Assembly (NCBI GenBank): GCA_016758965.1
Contig: JAEPRB010000138.1
Location: 43,376 to 107,375, forward strand
Origin: Circinella minor
Taxonomy: Eukaryota; Mucoromycota; Mucoromycetes; Mucorales; Lichtheimiaceae
DNA length: 64,000 nucleotides
Direction: 5' to 3'
Shown piece by piece: positions 26,453-38,868 of this stretch. The notes below the pieces were generated by a model. That model was not told the origin of the DNA and made no database searches. It was given only the letters and a program-made list of their open reading frames with translations. Position 1 is the stretch's first letter. The number at the start of each line of letters is the position of its first letter. The position numbers and the translations under genes were made by a program.

Positions 26453-28202
26453 TTTTGATATTATAGTAAAAGAAAAGTGTTAATGTGAATGAATTAAAAA
26501 AAGTTTCTTTGAAAAATGAATCCCCCTTTTTATATATTTTTGACATGGGTTTAGATATTAATATTAAATTCTATGGAACAATATCGATTTTTTTTTTATG
26601 CAAAAATACCCATGTTTTTCTACCCCGACTTCTACTAGGGCGTCATTTTTTTTTTTTTTTAGAAAATAATGGGTTTAGGTCAAGTTAATGAGAAACGTCA
26701 TTATTTCCAAAAATGGTTACTACTATAATTTTTAATAGTAAAAAGAAATCATTTAATTCATAATAGAACAACAGTATTGCCAAAAGTATGGTATTTACAT
26801 GCTACTAAAGTATTACATCACTATGAAAGAATATAATTCTAGCTTTACATTCTCATATTCTTTTTTCAATGTATGTAGAAATTTAGAGAATTGAAAAGAA
26901 TTGAAAAGAAACTACGTAAGTGATTTTTCTTTTGTATAATCCTTCAAATTAATTCTTTGCTTAGCGTAATATACTTATTCTCTCTAGAATTTATGGGGTA
27001 TATCTCTGATATTGCCAGTAAAAAGGGATTAGTATAACCTATTGAATATGTCAATAACTCATCATTAACAAGATCTTATTCTTTATAGTTTGCTTTTCCT
27101 AAATAGATCTTTCTTACTGACGTGTTTTTCAACACACCAGCAAAACGGCGATCACATGGGGTTCTTCTTTTAATCATGAAAAATCTGATTAAAATAATAC
27201 ATCATCTATTAACCCATATATTTTAAGTTGTTCTGGCATGGGTATTGTATATCACGATAAAAACTAAAATAATATTTTAGTTTAACATTTTGATAGAATA
27301 ATTGATACCACTCCTACATTAGGGAATGTGTTTTGTATTCTCTGTAAAAAGTAAAAAGTACTGATAGAGTGGATATATGACTCTTTAATCGTCCCTTTTA
27401 TTTATCTCAAGAATATAGGGCCTTCTAGTCCTTAGGCAGAAGGGGCCTTTATTTATTTATTTCACATCCTTTTAATTTTCAATTTTCATATCTTCGCATT
27501 ATAATCAGCTATTGTGATACGTTCATGTGATATTATATTTTTAAATAGCAAAGAGCAGCTTTTAATTCTCAATTATATATTTGTGGATTGTTTTATTGCC
27601 ACAATCGGTCAATGTAATAAAAGCAACAACGCTTAAATTATTATTGGTTTAAATGGTGCTGTATAATACGTAACAACTATAAAAAGTTCATTATTATTGC
27701 TGGGTGAAATAAATTTATTAGACCTGTTTGTAACTTAGAGTATATATCTTATAATTTCTTGATTCTATAATCACTAAACTCTTACTTTTAGCTCAATTAT
27801 TATCGTCTTGGATCGCCTATAAATAAGTCTGTATACAAAATGAAAGATAATGAAATGTTTCTATCTATTTTTAAAAAAAATTCTTATGCTGAAATTGTAT
27901 ACAGCTTAGTGATGTCCAAGCCGAAGTGGGTAATAAACTGAAAGAATAATTGTGCTAGAAAGGTCTCTTCTTAATAATATAAGCTATTTTTTTTTTTTGG
28001 TAGTTGAATAAGTATTATTATTAATTACTTTCAAATATCGTATATATAAATGATAATAGAAACTTCAAAAAGAATTGTTGGAAGAATGAATAAATTTTCA
28101 GTATACCAAAATAAAAATAAAAAATATCTAGCAGAAACCACTATTATAAGAATGTTTGTTTTTATGTAAAAAAAAAAAAAAAAAAATCAAATAGAGTCAC
28201 TT
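26453..28202. other. Gene-free interval
   Basis: About 1.75 kb. Apart from the proximal promoter it has more balanced, less repetitive sequence than other gaps. There is an inverted repeat near 27263-27285 (AAACTAAAAT / ATTTTAGTTT) and an imperfect GGGCCTTCT / AGAAGGGGCC hairpin near 27418-27450. This texture could be an old decayed insertion, but I found no readable protein. No gene is called. Confidence 0.45.
26522..26541 (-). promoter_or_regulatory. Candidate TATA box and AGGGG (STRE-like) element of the Hsp20 gene
   Basis: On the minus strand, about 70-90 bases before the Hsp20 start, an ATATATAAAAA stretch runs into AGGGGG. A TATA-type box suits a stress-inducible gene, and AGGGG is the core of the yeast stress-response element. 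A TTC/GAA-containing stretch at about 26503-26520 has the wrong spacing for a perfect heat-shock element. AT-rich background makes chance occurrence easy. Confidence 0.3.
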
Positions 28203-30100
28203 TTATTTTGTATTATTATCTTGTTCGTCATTTTCTTCTTCTTGATCATGAAGATCTGGTTCTTGCAAATCGCGTGAATAAAGCTTTTTGCCTGCCATTT
28301 CCATAAACTCCATATCTTCTGTTCGGCTCAGCACACCTCCTTTATTTTCCATCATATCATCATCATCTCGTATCATTGGGCGCATCAAGAACACTATGTA
28401 TTCATAAGTTAAATGGACTTTTTTTTAGCACGATATCTCTTTTCCATTTTTGTTTTGTTTTGTTTTAAAATAGTATTATCATATACCTTCAATTTGATCC
28501 ACCGTAAAATCTTCTTCAAGAGATAATTGTGGACTTTGATAAGTAGTACAAACAGGACCTGCTTTTGAATGACCATGTGAGAAATCGGAATCCAACCAAA
28601 GACCTGCATAATCAAATTGTCCACCCATTGCAAGAGCTATAATACAAATAAGTAAAAAAAAAAAAGTCAGATTTAATTTCCTTTTGATACACAACAAATT
28701 GGTTCATAAATAGTAAAATAGTTACCATTTGGTAAACTCTGTTTTCCCCAACATAAGTACTGATAGTGTGAATTGGATCCTAAATCACCGTTCCAAGCAT
28801 CCATTACCAACTGGTCCTCCTGAGTAATATCGATCTTGGTATCACTAGGGTACCGAATACGGAACAAAAAGTTGGAAGAATTACCATACCAATCCGTAAC
28901 AGGTTTCCATTCCTCATCCGTGTACCCTCCAAATACAGATCCATCCTTGGCCTTGATGACAAGTAATGTTGCTCCTTGATTTACAATTCGATTGACAAAG
29001 ATTTGCCAGCTTGTACCATCACGTCTTGATGAAAATATCAGCTTGTGTTCAAGGTCATGTTGTACTTTGCGTTGACTTTGCTCATAAGTCGACCATGATC
29101 TTGCATTAGATGGTAATGATCGTGTCAACATAAAATAATCATATGGTGTCAGTAATTTTGAGAATTCATCTTTTCCAAACAATTTCCCAGAAGGTTTCTC
29201 GATTGCAGGTGATAAAATCCCTTCAATACGATCTTGATGTTGGGTATCTCGATCTTCATCGTCAGTTGAATCTTCTGTTGTTGAAAAGAGGCTTCCAAGA
29301 AAAACGACCTTTGCTATCAATTGAAATAATATTAAAACGACTGGCATATCGATAATCCATGTTTTAAATATCTCTTCATTAATGACATGGGATGATTGTG
29401 TCGCTTGATCATACCATGCATTTGCTTCAGCCTTATCCTTTTCTTTTGTTGTATCTGCATCATCCGTCCAAAGTGCCATTTCCTCTTGTTCACGTTTTTT
29501 CTGTCGGTACTTTTGCTTTTGTTCTCGGTAAATGAGATATTGCATTAATCGCCGAGAACTGGTATCATCCTCATCGGTTTGTTGAGACCATATTTTATCT
29601 GTCGATTTGACCATCCCACTACCTTCAAACCAAAATGGAATAGCTGACTTAACAAGCCATAACACAAATGTTTCCAATGAACACTGGTATTTTTTATAAG
29701 CAAAGGTATAGGTTGTATACAATGCACTAAAATTGTTTTTGTGCTGAATTGTATTTTGTGCTGCTTTCAGGAACCCTTGAAATGACGCTTGCGATGACTT
29801 TTTATTGTTGCTGCTATTATTGTTAGTGCTGGTGTATACAATATAAGCTGCCAAAGCATCTACTAATTCTGATTGAATCGGTTTATTAATTGTAGAAAGT
29901 GTTTGTGCAAGTATTTCAACGGGAATTGTTGCCGTAGTTATTGCTGATTCTGAAGGAACCGTTTGCTGCTGTTGTTTTTCATTCGTAGGTCGTGATAATC
30001 GAGTGAATTGTTCCTTTAATTGTGCTTGTTGTTTTGGTGTCCATGTTGATAAAAGCGATTCTGCTCCTTTTTGCTGATCTCGACTGGATTGATTACCCAT
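28203..30100 (-). CDS. RTC5: TLDc-domain protein, Rtc5/MEAK7 type
   Basis: Three exons: 30100-28726, 28636-28487, 28393-28203 (571 residues; yeast Rtc5 is similar in length). The chosen start gives MGNQSSRDQ, an N-myristoylation-type N-terminus shared with Rtc5/MEAK7. An in-frame Met 13 codons upstream would bury it. The TLDc domain covers about residues 325-510: YDYFMLTRSLPSNARSW, RDGTSWQIFVNRI, LLVIKAKDGSVFGGYTDEEW and GGQFDYAGLWLDSDFSHGHS. The C-terminal block DMEFMEMAGKKLYSRDLQ parallels the ending of yeast Rtc5. Family members bind the vacuolar/lysosomal V-ATPase; yeast Rtc5 promotes its disassembly, and human MEAK7 acts in mTOR signalling. The last part is Asp/Glu-rich. Confidence 0.85.
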
Positions 30101-31724
30101 ACTGCTCTTTTTTATTTTTATCCTGGTTGGTCTTCTCAAAATAAAAAGAAATCAGGAAGTGAGTACTTGTATGATGCTAGTGATTTAATGCCGATTGAGC
30201 TGTAATTGGCTATTGATGTGTTTCATCTATGCAAAGTTAAATCATTTTCACAATAATTCTCCTCCTTTCTTTTTTGCAAAGCATTTATACAAATCTCATT
30301 ATAATGTTGTCTAAGTTAAATATTTGTATAAAGTAAAGCTATCACACATCCTTAATAATCTTGCTGAAACTTTTTGATACAATAGAAGATATAGTGATGA
30401 GCCTTATTGGGAAGACATCAATGATATAATCATGATAATTGATGTCTATTTGCTATCAACAGGTACTATTATACTGTATTGCTCATTATAATTCATAAAA
30501 TACAGTATAACAAAAAATGAAATTGATATATGACTCGATTATAATCTTAGACTTGTAGAACTACTGCTGCTATTATAGTAGATCTGTGAAATGAATGTCT
30601 AAGATAACCCGACCTGCTTGATGAGAAAGATCCATGATTTTGTCTAGGTATATGATTCCACCATTCACATTGAAAACCGAATTGAATAAATAACATACAG
30701 GTTACTTTCAGTGTATAGTTCAGCAAATTATTTACAACAGTTGTAAGTATGATGATATCTGATTTCTTTCTTTGAATAATTTATTATTCTGTTATAAATT
30801 ATTAGCGATAACGACACATGGTAACTTTACGTAGGTAGAATGAGAACAACGAAAATAACAGTTTTATTTATCTTTATTTATTTATAGAACAAAAAGTTTT
30901 TTATCTACAATGAGTCATTATAAAGAAAAAAGAATCCGCTGATGTTACTTATACTTTTTTTCAATAAAAAAGAACCTGACCGAAGCCAAAACTTTGACAG
31001 TTACACTTTGCAAGGATTTTTTTTTTTGATATGATGCTCCCTATATATATGTGTGCTGATATTACATTCATTCAAGTAATAATATTTATCAAATATCCGT
31101 CCAGATAAATACATAACCAGAATAGGCATTTCATTCTATTCATATAGTATTTCAAAAAGTCCTTTTCTGCTGCCAAGTACATTTCACAATCATGAAAAAT
31201 TGTAACAAAATAGTTAACTTGATATCTGTTGTCATTCTATCCAGATACTACATATTTCTCAAATACTAAATATTTCTGCTTAATTGTGTCATTATCTAAT
31301 TAAATCTAGACCTTTTATTTTGATAAATTGCTGTTTTTAATAATGGTTGTAAAATTCAAAACCATATAAAAATATAATGACGATGTTTGATAATCAGTTT
31401 AATCAGAGCATTACGTTTTTTTCACCACAAATCAATAATCATAATGACACTACATTTTATTCAAAATATCATATATATTTATAATTTTAGAGATAATGTA
31501 ATGTATCGCAAGTTATTCCATACAGTTTGTTTAGTAATTCTCTTTCTCGAACACAATTTAGTAGTATGCTATTTACTGTTGTCTATGTTGTGCTTTCATT
31601 TATCTATTATAAATAAAATATCAGATAAATAATTATCTCCACTCCCTTTAATTTTTTTTTCTTGGCTGACAATATTCATATGTATACACTTTAACCTCAA
31701 CCTAAAAATATATATCATATAACG
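30101..31724. other. Gene-free interval upstream of DSC3
   Basis: About 1.6 kb between divergent genes. It is AT-rich without long homopolymers, with many short direct and inverted words but no clear repeat unit. No open frame has coding character. I see nothing specific. Confidence 0.5.
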
Positions 31725-32838
31725 ATGAATCAGGAACATCAACATCAACAACAGCAAGATGAATATTATGAATCAATAGACTTACACATTCGTTGGAATG
31801 AAGGACAAGATCTTATTATTAGAGCTTCACCATTCGATACTATATTTGATATCAAAGAAAAGGTTTCTATTTCTTTTTTATTTTATTCTTGGATTAAACA
31901 TTCAGCATAAAAATAAAGAGATTTATAGATGAATTAATATATAATATGAATGAAATAGATTCGACAATCAGCATCACAAGCACAAAATAAACATGTACGA
32001 CTTATTCGAAATGGACGCATATTAGAAGAAAGTCGACGATTAAGTGATTATGGAGTTGGGAAACTCATTCGTGATACCAACTCTAAACAAAAAGTACCTC
32101 CACCTCCTCCTGTTTACATTCATTGCTCCGTGTCCGACTATATTCCTCCTCCTCGTTCTTCAAAACCTACTGCCAAATCTTCTTTTACTTCGAATTCTAC
32201 ACCAACCAATAATGTAAGTTTGGGAAAATAATTGATAAAAAAATGGGAGGGGAGGGACAATAAAAATAAATATTGATTAATTTTTATACTTTTGATATAG
32301 AATGAACCACAAATATCGCCACCTACAGGATTTGATAGGCTTCGAGAATCTGGATTTTCTGAAGAAGATGTTCAAGGGATTCGAGCAAGGTTTCATCGAA
32401 TGCATGGCACCGCCGGTGATGGTAAGTTAATTATCATAAAATAATGAAGAGAAAACTATATATGTTAATACTAAATGTCGTGATTGTTTTATATATAGAC
32501 AATTCAGAAGAAGCACGTAATTTAGAAGAACAATGGATAGATAATACCAGTGAAACACTTGCAGACGGAAGTAAGTAGTTTTATATAGGAACTGTTGCTT
32601 GGTTACTATAAAACAAGTATTGTTGGCTTAGTAACTAATGAATTCACATTTATATGATAATTTAGCTGTTCAAGGAACATACAAAGAAATGATGTGGGGT
32701 TTAATATTAGGATTTTTTTTGGGAATTATTTGTTTATTTTGGTTTCGAGAATCCGTTTTTACGCGAAGGCATCAATTGGGGATCGTTGCAGGAATTTTAA
32801 TCAATATTTCATTTGGTGTTCTTCATGTGTATTATTAA
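31725..32838 (+). CDS. DSC3: Dsc E3 ubiquitin ligase complex subunit 3
   Basis: Five exons: 31725-31862, 31959-32213, 32301-32421, 32499-32570, 32666-32838 (252 residues). Dsc3 is part of the Golgi/endosomal Tul1/Dsc ubiquitin ligase that controls membrane-protein quality and, in some fungi, SREBP cleavage. The N-terminal half is a ubiquitin-like domain (IDLHIRWNEGQDLIIRASP to RLIRNGRILEESRRLSDYG). After a Pro/Ser linker comes the DUF2407 C-terminal part: GFDRLRESGFSEEDVQGIRARF, then two membrane segments (WGLILGFFLGIICLFWF and GIVAGILINISFGVLHVYY). A His/Gln-rich tail opens the protein. The stop is 125 bp before the start of the polyprenol reductase. Confidence 0.9.
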
Positions 32839-32963
32839 AAATAGTATAGAATTTTTTCTTTTGTAGAATAAAATATTACGCCAATTGATTTTGGTATGGA
32901 GTTTTTTTTTTTTTTTAAATAAGTTCCCCTTTTACACTTTGGTTACTTTTCATATACTTAAAT

Positions 32964-33917
32964 TTGTTGGGATTGGAAATTATTATGTATTTAATACTTT
33001 TCCTTTGCTTTTGTTTATGTGCTCTTACAATTTTATCCTTGTTAGCCAAATGGATTCAATTCTTTCGTACCTCGGTTTTACCTTATGGCAAACTTAATAC
33101 AACAACAGAAAAACCGACATCACCTCTTGGTCATTGGCTTGCTCAATGGACAGTTCCCAAAGCTTGGTTTGCACATTTTTATCTTGTTGGATTTGCATTG
33201 GCAATTGAAAATGCCTTGGAAATAATTCTATTATCGAAATATCAGTTACGTGGACCTATCATGTCACTTTTATATATGTTGGATAATGAAACATTAAGTG
33301 ACACAATGTCACGTCAAGATTGTCTGGTGGCCCTGATTCTGTTTACATTACATCTAACCAGGCGTGTTTATGAATCACTTTATATTGAACGACCTTCCCA
33401 ACAAGCAAGAATGCATATATCTCATTACTTGACTGGTCTTGGATTTTATGGTGCTATGGTTTTCGGTACGTGGCTTGAAGGAGCAGCGAACCTTGGTGTC
33501 TATGGCGATATTAGCAATAACAACATAGACAGCAGCAAACAAGTTAGTATTCCGACGATCGTTCGTACGACCTTTGGAGTTTTGTTGTTTTTATATGCAA
33601 CCAATCACCAACACACGTGCCATCACATTCTTGGATCATTGCGTAAAAATATTGGCTCTGGGTATCAAATTCCACAAGGTGATTGGTTTGAATGGATTGT
33701 AGTGCCCCATTATCTCTGTGATATTTTGATCTATCTTGCGTTGAACATCTTGAATGGTTTCAAGAATTGGATATTTGTGTGTGGATTGATATGGACAACA
33801 ATTAATTTAACAATCACTGCAAGCGAAACAAAAATTTGGTACCAAAAGACATTCGGTGATGAATATAAAAAGAAGTTTCCAAAAGGACGTTGGATCATTT
33901 TGCCCTGGGTTTATTAA
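32964..33917 (+). CDS. DFG10: Polyprenol reductase (Dfg10/SRD5A3)
   Basis: Single exon, 317 residues, equal to human SRD5A3 in length. This steroid-5-alpha-reductase-like enzyme of the ER is needed to make dolichol for N-glycosylation. The C-terminal catalytic region reads YQIPQGDWFEWIVVPHYLCDILIYLAL, followed by W(Y)QKTFGDEYKKKFPKGRW, which matches the family's IPxGDWFExVxxPHY and GxxYPxxR-type endings. Six or so hydrophobic segments are visible, with HLTRRVYESLYIERPS between them, another family hallmark. The start Met at 32964 (MLGLEIIMY) opens directly into the first membrane helix. Confidence 0.9.
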   Translation: MLGLEIIMYLILFLCFCLCALTILSLLAKWIQFFRTSVLPYGKLNTTTEKPTSPLGHWLAQWTVPKAWFAHFYLVGFALAIENALEIILLSKYQLRGPIMSLLYMLDNETLSDTMSRQDCLVALILFTLHLTRRVYESLYIERPSQQARMHISHYLTGLGFYGAMVFGTWLEGAANLGVYGDISNNNIDSSKQVSIPTIVRTTFGVLLFLYATNHQHTCHHILGSLRKNIGSGYQIPQGDWFEWIVVPHYLCDILIYLALNILNGFKNWIFVCGLIWTTINLTITASETKIWYQKTFGDEYKKKFPKGRWIILPWVY

Positions 33918-34098
33918 AGTTCTTATAATAATGCATGTTTACTGATTGGCTCCGTGTATTTTTTTTTTTTTTTTTTTGTAAAAGAGGGCGGGCACGAAAA
34001 AAAAATAGTTTCTTTTTGTATTTCTTCTTTTCTTCTTTTTGTATTATTGTTATTATTGTTATTACTTTTTATACTTTTTATTCTACCAAAAAAACAAT

Positions 34099-36619
34099 AT
34101 GAAGTTTGGACATACTTTACAAACTTCTCTTTATCCAGAATGGACCTTTTATTATTTAGGTTAGCCTTTTTTTTTGTTCTTTTTGTTCCGAAAAAAAAAG
34201 ATAAAAGCTCTTCTTTTTTTTAACGTATTTATATTTATATATATATATTAAAGCATACGATGACTTGAAACGATTCTTAAAAAAGAATTCACGAGGGGAT
34301 CAAGAATGGACAGAGGAAAATGAATCTGAATTTGTTGAACGATTGGAAAAGGAACTTGATAAGGTCTATAGTTTTCAACGTGTTAAGTTGGAAGAAATTA
34401 ACCGTCGTATCGAATCAGAGGCCCGTGAAGTAGAAGAACTGTGTCGTAAAGAAGCTCCTGAAGAGGATGAATTTACTGCTTCTGAGATGGAACTAGGACA
34501 TATTATTGCCGATGTTCATGATTTGGCTAAATTTACTCGGCTTAATTATACTGGTTTCCTGAAAATTATTAAGAAACACGATGTAAGTTTTTTTTTTTTT
34601 GGTATATTTGTTGTTATTGTTGTTATTGTTATTGTTATTGTTTTTTTTAATTGAGTGTTTCAGGAATAAAATGTGTCATAATTTAAAACTGACTTGATAT
34701 CAAATAATAATATAGAAAGTAACACGATGGCCATTAAAACCTATGTTTATGGTTCGTTTGAATGCTAAACCATTTTACAAAGAAAATTATGATGCCTTGA
34801 TTGTGCGTATATCAACATTATATGATCGTGTACGTACCCGCGGTAAAGAACGTGGTGGCGATGCAGCTGCAGGCGGTAAACAATCTGCATTTGTTCGTAA
34901 CACAACAAAATATTGGTATGCTCTCTTTTTTTTAACCCTTTATTCTTTTATATATTTTATGTCCCGCTTCTCCATTCCTCTCTTACTTATTCTTCTTCTT
35001 TCAAATCAGGGTCCACCCGGATAACATCACAGAGCTCAAACTGATCATTCTGAAACATTTACCCGTCCTCGTATTTAATCCAAACAAAGAATTTGAACCT
35101 CAAGATTCTGCCATTACTAGTATTTATTACGATAACGATGATTTCGACTTGTACATGGGCCGATTGGAAAAAAGTGAAGGAGCTGAAGCTATTCGTATGC
35201 GATGGTATGGTGGTATGGAATCCAACACAATTTTTGTCGAACGTAAAACTCATCGGGAAGATTGGACCGGTGAAAAATCTGTTAAAGCAAGATTTCCCGT
35301 CAAAGAAAAATATTTGAATGCCTTTTTAAAAGGCGAGTATACCACAGACGAATTGTTTGCCAAAATGAGAGAACAAGGAAAACACTCAGAAAAGGAAATT
35401 CAAGAAATGGAACAATTGGCTCAAGAGGTTCAATATACCACTCTGACAAAGAGATTACATCCTATGATGCGTACCTTTTATAATCGTACTGCTTTTCAAT
35501 TACCTGGTGACGCTCGTGTAAGAATTTCTTTAGATACAGAATTATCATTGATCCGTGAAGATAATATGGGCGGTAAGAGACGTTCGGGTGATAATTGGCG
35601 TCGCACAGATATTGGTGTGGATTATCCATTTAAACAATTGCCTGAAGAAGATATTTGTCGTTTCCCATATGCTGTCTTGGAAGTAAAGTTACAAACACAC
35701 GTGGGTCAAGAACCTCCTCAATGGGTAGTGGAATTAGTCAATTCCCATTTGGTTGAATCAGTTCCAAAATTTTCAAAGTTTATTCATGGTTGTGCTACCT
35801 TGTTGGAGGATAAGATCAATGTTTTACCCTTTTGGTTACCTCAAATGGATACTGATATTCGTAAACCACGCATTTGTTCCTTTGGCGTTTTGCGTCCAAC
35901 AGATACCGCTGGAAGTAGTTCTGCATCAGCTAATGAAGAAGATCATGTTCAAATCCGTATGATTGCTGAAGCCACACAAACTTCTACCCAACCTCCTGCA
36001 GCAACATCCAACGAAAATACACCTTTACTTTCTTCTTCTGAACAACAAATCCAAGATTATGAAGGGGTTGAAGCCAAGAAAAGAAAAAACAGTATTTTAT
36101 CACCTGCTGGTTTACGTCACTTATTCAAAAAGAGCAAGACTACATTTAAACGTAATGACCAACAAAAAGATCCGGCCAGAGCAGCAAGACTTGCAGCTGC
36201 AGCAGCAAAACCACCACCTGTCAAAACATATTTTGCAAATGAACGTACCTTTTTGGCATGGCTTCAATTTACTTTATTGTTGGGTGGTTTAGCTATTGGA
36301 TTACTTAACTTTTCAGATGAAATTGGACGTATTTCTTCCGGTATCTTTACTGCATTGTCTTTAGGTGTGATGATTTATGCTTTGTATAATTATCATGATC
36401 GTGCTACGCGAGTATCTCAAAATGAAATTGGTGAATATTCAGACAAGTATGGTCCAGCAGTACTTACTGGATTTGTTGTGTTGGCTATTTCTATAAACTT
36501 CTATTGTAAGTATATTTGATTTTCATTTATTCAATCATTTAATTTTACTTGATAAACTAATACTATTAAATTCATTAGTGCGATTGACTTTGGATGATGG
36601 CGTCGAATGGAATAAATAA
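34099..36619 (+). CDS. VTC4: Vacuolar transporter chaperone 4, polyphosphate polymerase
   Basis: Five exons: 34099-34159, 34254-34582, 34716-34915, 35010-36505, 36579-36619 (708 residues; yeast Vtc4 has 721). Vtc4 is the catalytic subunit of the VTC complex, making polyphosphate from ATP at the vacuolar membrane. An SPX domain ([38 protein letters not shown]) senses inositol pyrophosphates. The tunnel (TTM) polymerase follows: [29 protein letters not shown] (R259, R261), [11 protein letters not shown] (K276), [14 protein letters not shown] and YAVLEVKL. Three C-terminal membrane helices ([15 protein letters not shown] onward) form the VTC1-like domain. All basic catalytic-tunnel blocks are present, so the enzyme should be active. 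Confidence 0.97.
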
Positions 36620-36797
36620 CAATTCACGTCCTATTATCAACTATATAACTCAGCTTATTCTTTTTTTTTTATTGTATAACAACTTTTTTCCCTCCTGTCT
36701 CTCTTTCTCCTCTTCACTTTTTTTTTTTTTTTTTCGTTTCGTTACTAAAATATACATACACACGTACAACATAACATACATATATACTTAACCCTCA

Positions 36798-38587
36798 ATG
36801 CTTAATTGTGCATTGTCTGGTCCTTTGCATTTATATCAACCAATTCATTTCGGAAAAGGCAAATAAAAAAAACATTTTTCATATCGTACTCTTTTTTTTT
36901 TTTTTGGTGTATGTTATTGTTAGTGTTATATTGTATTAATATTTTGAGTTTAGAATTAGAATGGCTTAAAGATCGTTACTGGTCTGATCAAGATCCTCCA
37001 GGTATCAATCTAAACAACTTTTCTGTTATTTTTTATTCTTAAATTTTTTAGGCAAAAGAGAAAAAAAATATATGTCTAACTTGCAAACAAACAATGCATA
37101 TATATATTTATATATTTTCTAGAACTTCATCTAGCACCATGGAAACAAACAGAATCAACAGTAACGTTCGATGTTATGTTTCAACTAAAAGATGTATTAG
37201 AATTGAAGAATATCACATTTCAATCCTATCTAGCAGAACGATGGGAATGGTAAATGATATATCCTATTTTCTGACAATTATACTTGAGGTGATGATGAAT
37301 ATAAAATGTGGATGGTTTCTAATTAACTTGATAGTTTAATCATGCCAGGAATGAATGGTTTGGATGGATTTTTAAATACTGTCTTTGGCGACAAGGATAT
37401 TAAAGATTCTCATAGTCACTATGCACTTTTACTTGAATGTTTGGAAGATAAGGAAGAAATCATGGAAGAAGGCCTTGAAAATCCATTCATTGAACGTAAA
37501 TTTCAGCGATTAATAATAAAAAAAAGGAAGACCTATTCAATCTTTGGTTATAAATATATTATAAACTAATGGCGTATTTTTTTTTCTGTCATGATATATA
37601 GGTACAAAATATCCTTTACCAACACCATCTTATATCTTACTCTATGCCGAAACAGATCACAATGGAAATGATTCTATCCGTGCTCAACTTTATCAATCAC
37701 GATTCGATGATGATTCCACAAAAATATTATCAAACCTTTATTATCCAATAATGATGGCGACAAACAGTACCAACTCCGGTATCAACTACTTAGAAGCACT
37801 TGGTTGCATGCTTGCTGATGATCAAAACGAAGAAGATATTTTGACAACAACAAATGGAGATCGACAAGAATGGAAATGGGATATTCTTGCAGCAAGAGAT
37901 CAAGATATCATGGAAAAAGAACGATTAAGACAATTACAACGCCCTGATTTTTTCGCTAAACCACGTCCAAAGCCAGTACCAAAAAAACGAAATACAATTG
38001 ATCTCAAGTTTTTATTGGAACGACAAGAGGCTGGGGGTAATACAACAACAACATCAACAACAAATAGTCATAATACTACTGGATCACCTATTAGTAAAGG
38101 GAAACGTAAAGAACTAGCATCATCAACAGCATCAGAACAAATGCGTAAATCACCAGAGCAAGCACGAAAGGTAAAAGTGAATACGAAAAAGAGATATGTA
38201 TATAATGTCTATGAGTGCTGTTACTAAGATATAAATGGATGATTAGAAAAAGACGACTGCTGTGGATTCTTGGGAATCAGAAAATAAAGACATGATTAAG
38301 AAACGATTATGGGGTACAATGTCAAAGAAACGTGGACATGACAGACGATCTGAAAAAAGTAAACTTTTATATCATCAAATTTATCAAAGTTGTCAATATG
38401 TTTTTGTAAGTAAACCCCTCCTCCCGGTTTCTTTTTCATGGTTATGTTCTCATTCTCATTCTCATGAATTATTTATTATTTATTATAGCGTCGCACGATG
38501 AAAGATGAACAAGTTAATAGTAAACTATTAGATCAAGTTATTGATAAACATTTGGAGTTTTATGAAGATCTTGATAAATCTTTATGA
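36798..38587 (+). CDS. Candidate Sld7/MTBP-type DNA replication initiation protein
   Basis: Seven exons: 36798-36858, 36954-37001, 37123-37249, 37335-37495, 37602-38170, 38247-38405, 38489-38587 (407 residues). The C-terminal 65 residues (KDMIKKRLWGTMSKKRG, KLLYHQIYQSCQYVFRRTM, SKLLDQVIDKHLEFYEDL) resemble the helical C-terminal domain of fungal Sld7 and metazoan MTBP, partners of Sld3/Treslin in origin firing. The N-terminal half (RYWSDQDPPGELHLAPWK, FDVMFQLKDVLELKNITFQSYL) is beta-rich but not diagnostic. The middle is Thr/Ser/Asn-rich with a PKKRNTIDLKFLLERQ motif. The first intron seems to use a GC donor (AAAAG|GCAAAT). Starting instead at an in-frame Met near 36911 would avoid it, but begins inside a pyrimidine tract. 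The family assignment comes from memory of the pattern and is tentative. Confidence 0.55.
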
Positions 38588-38868
38588 AACTTCGAAATGA
38601 ATTGCATTTTGTGTACAAACATGCGTGGCACATTTTTCTCACACTTTTTTAATATGCACTTTAAAAATCTTAGCAGGTTCACAATACTTTTTTTTTCTTG
38701 TAGCACCTCTTTTTTTCTTTTTTAACTTGTCAAAATCGCTTGGCTATTTTTTATTTTTTATTTTTTATTCCCAACCTTCCTTTTCTTGTATATATAACAA
38801 CAACAGCAACAACATCAATTATATACCCTCTTATTGAAGAATAATAATAATAATAAAAGAAAAATTAA

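Noticed and set aside
27418..27450. GGGCCTTCT / AGAAGGGGCC hairpin
   Set aside because: Imperfect and isolated; no gene end or element boundary next to it.
36911..37042. Alternative unspliced start of the Sld7-like gene at a Met followed by hydrophobic residues
   Set aside because: The segment is the pyrimidine tract of an intron; the GC-donor splice gives a more natural N-terminus, though this is not proven.
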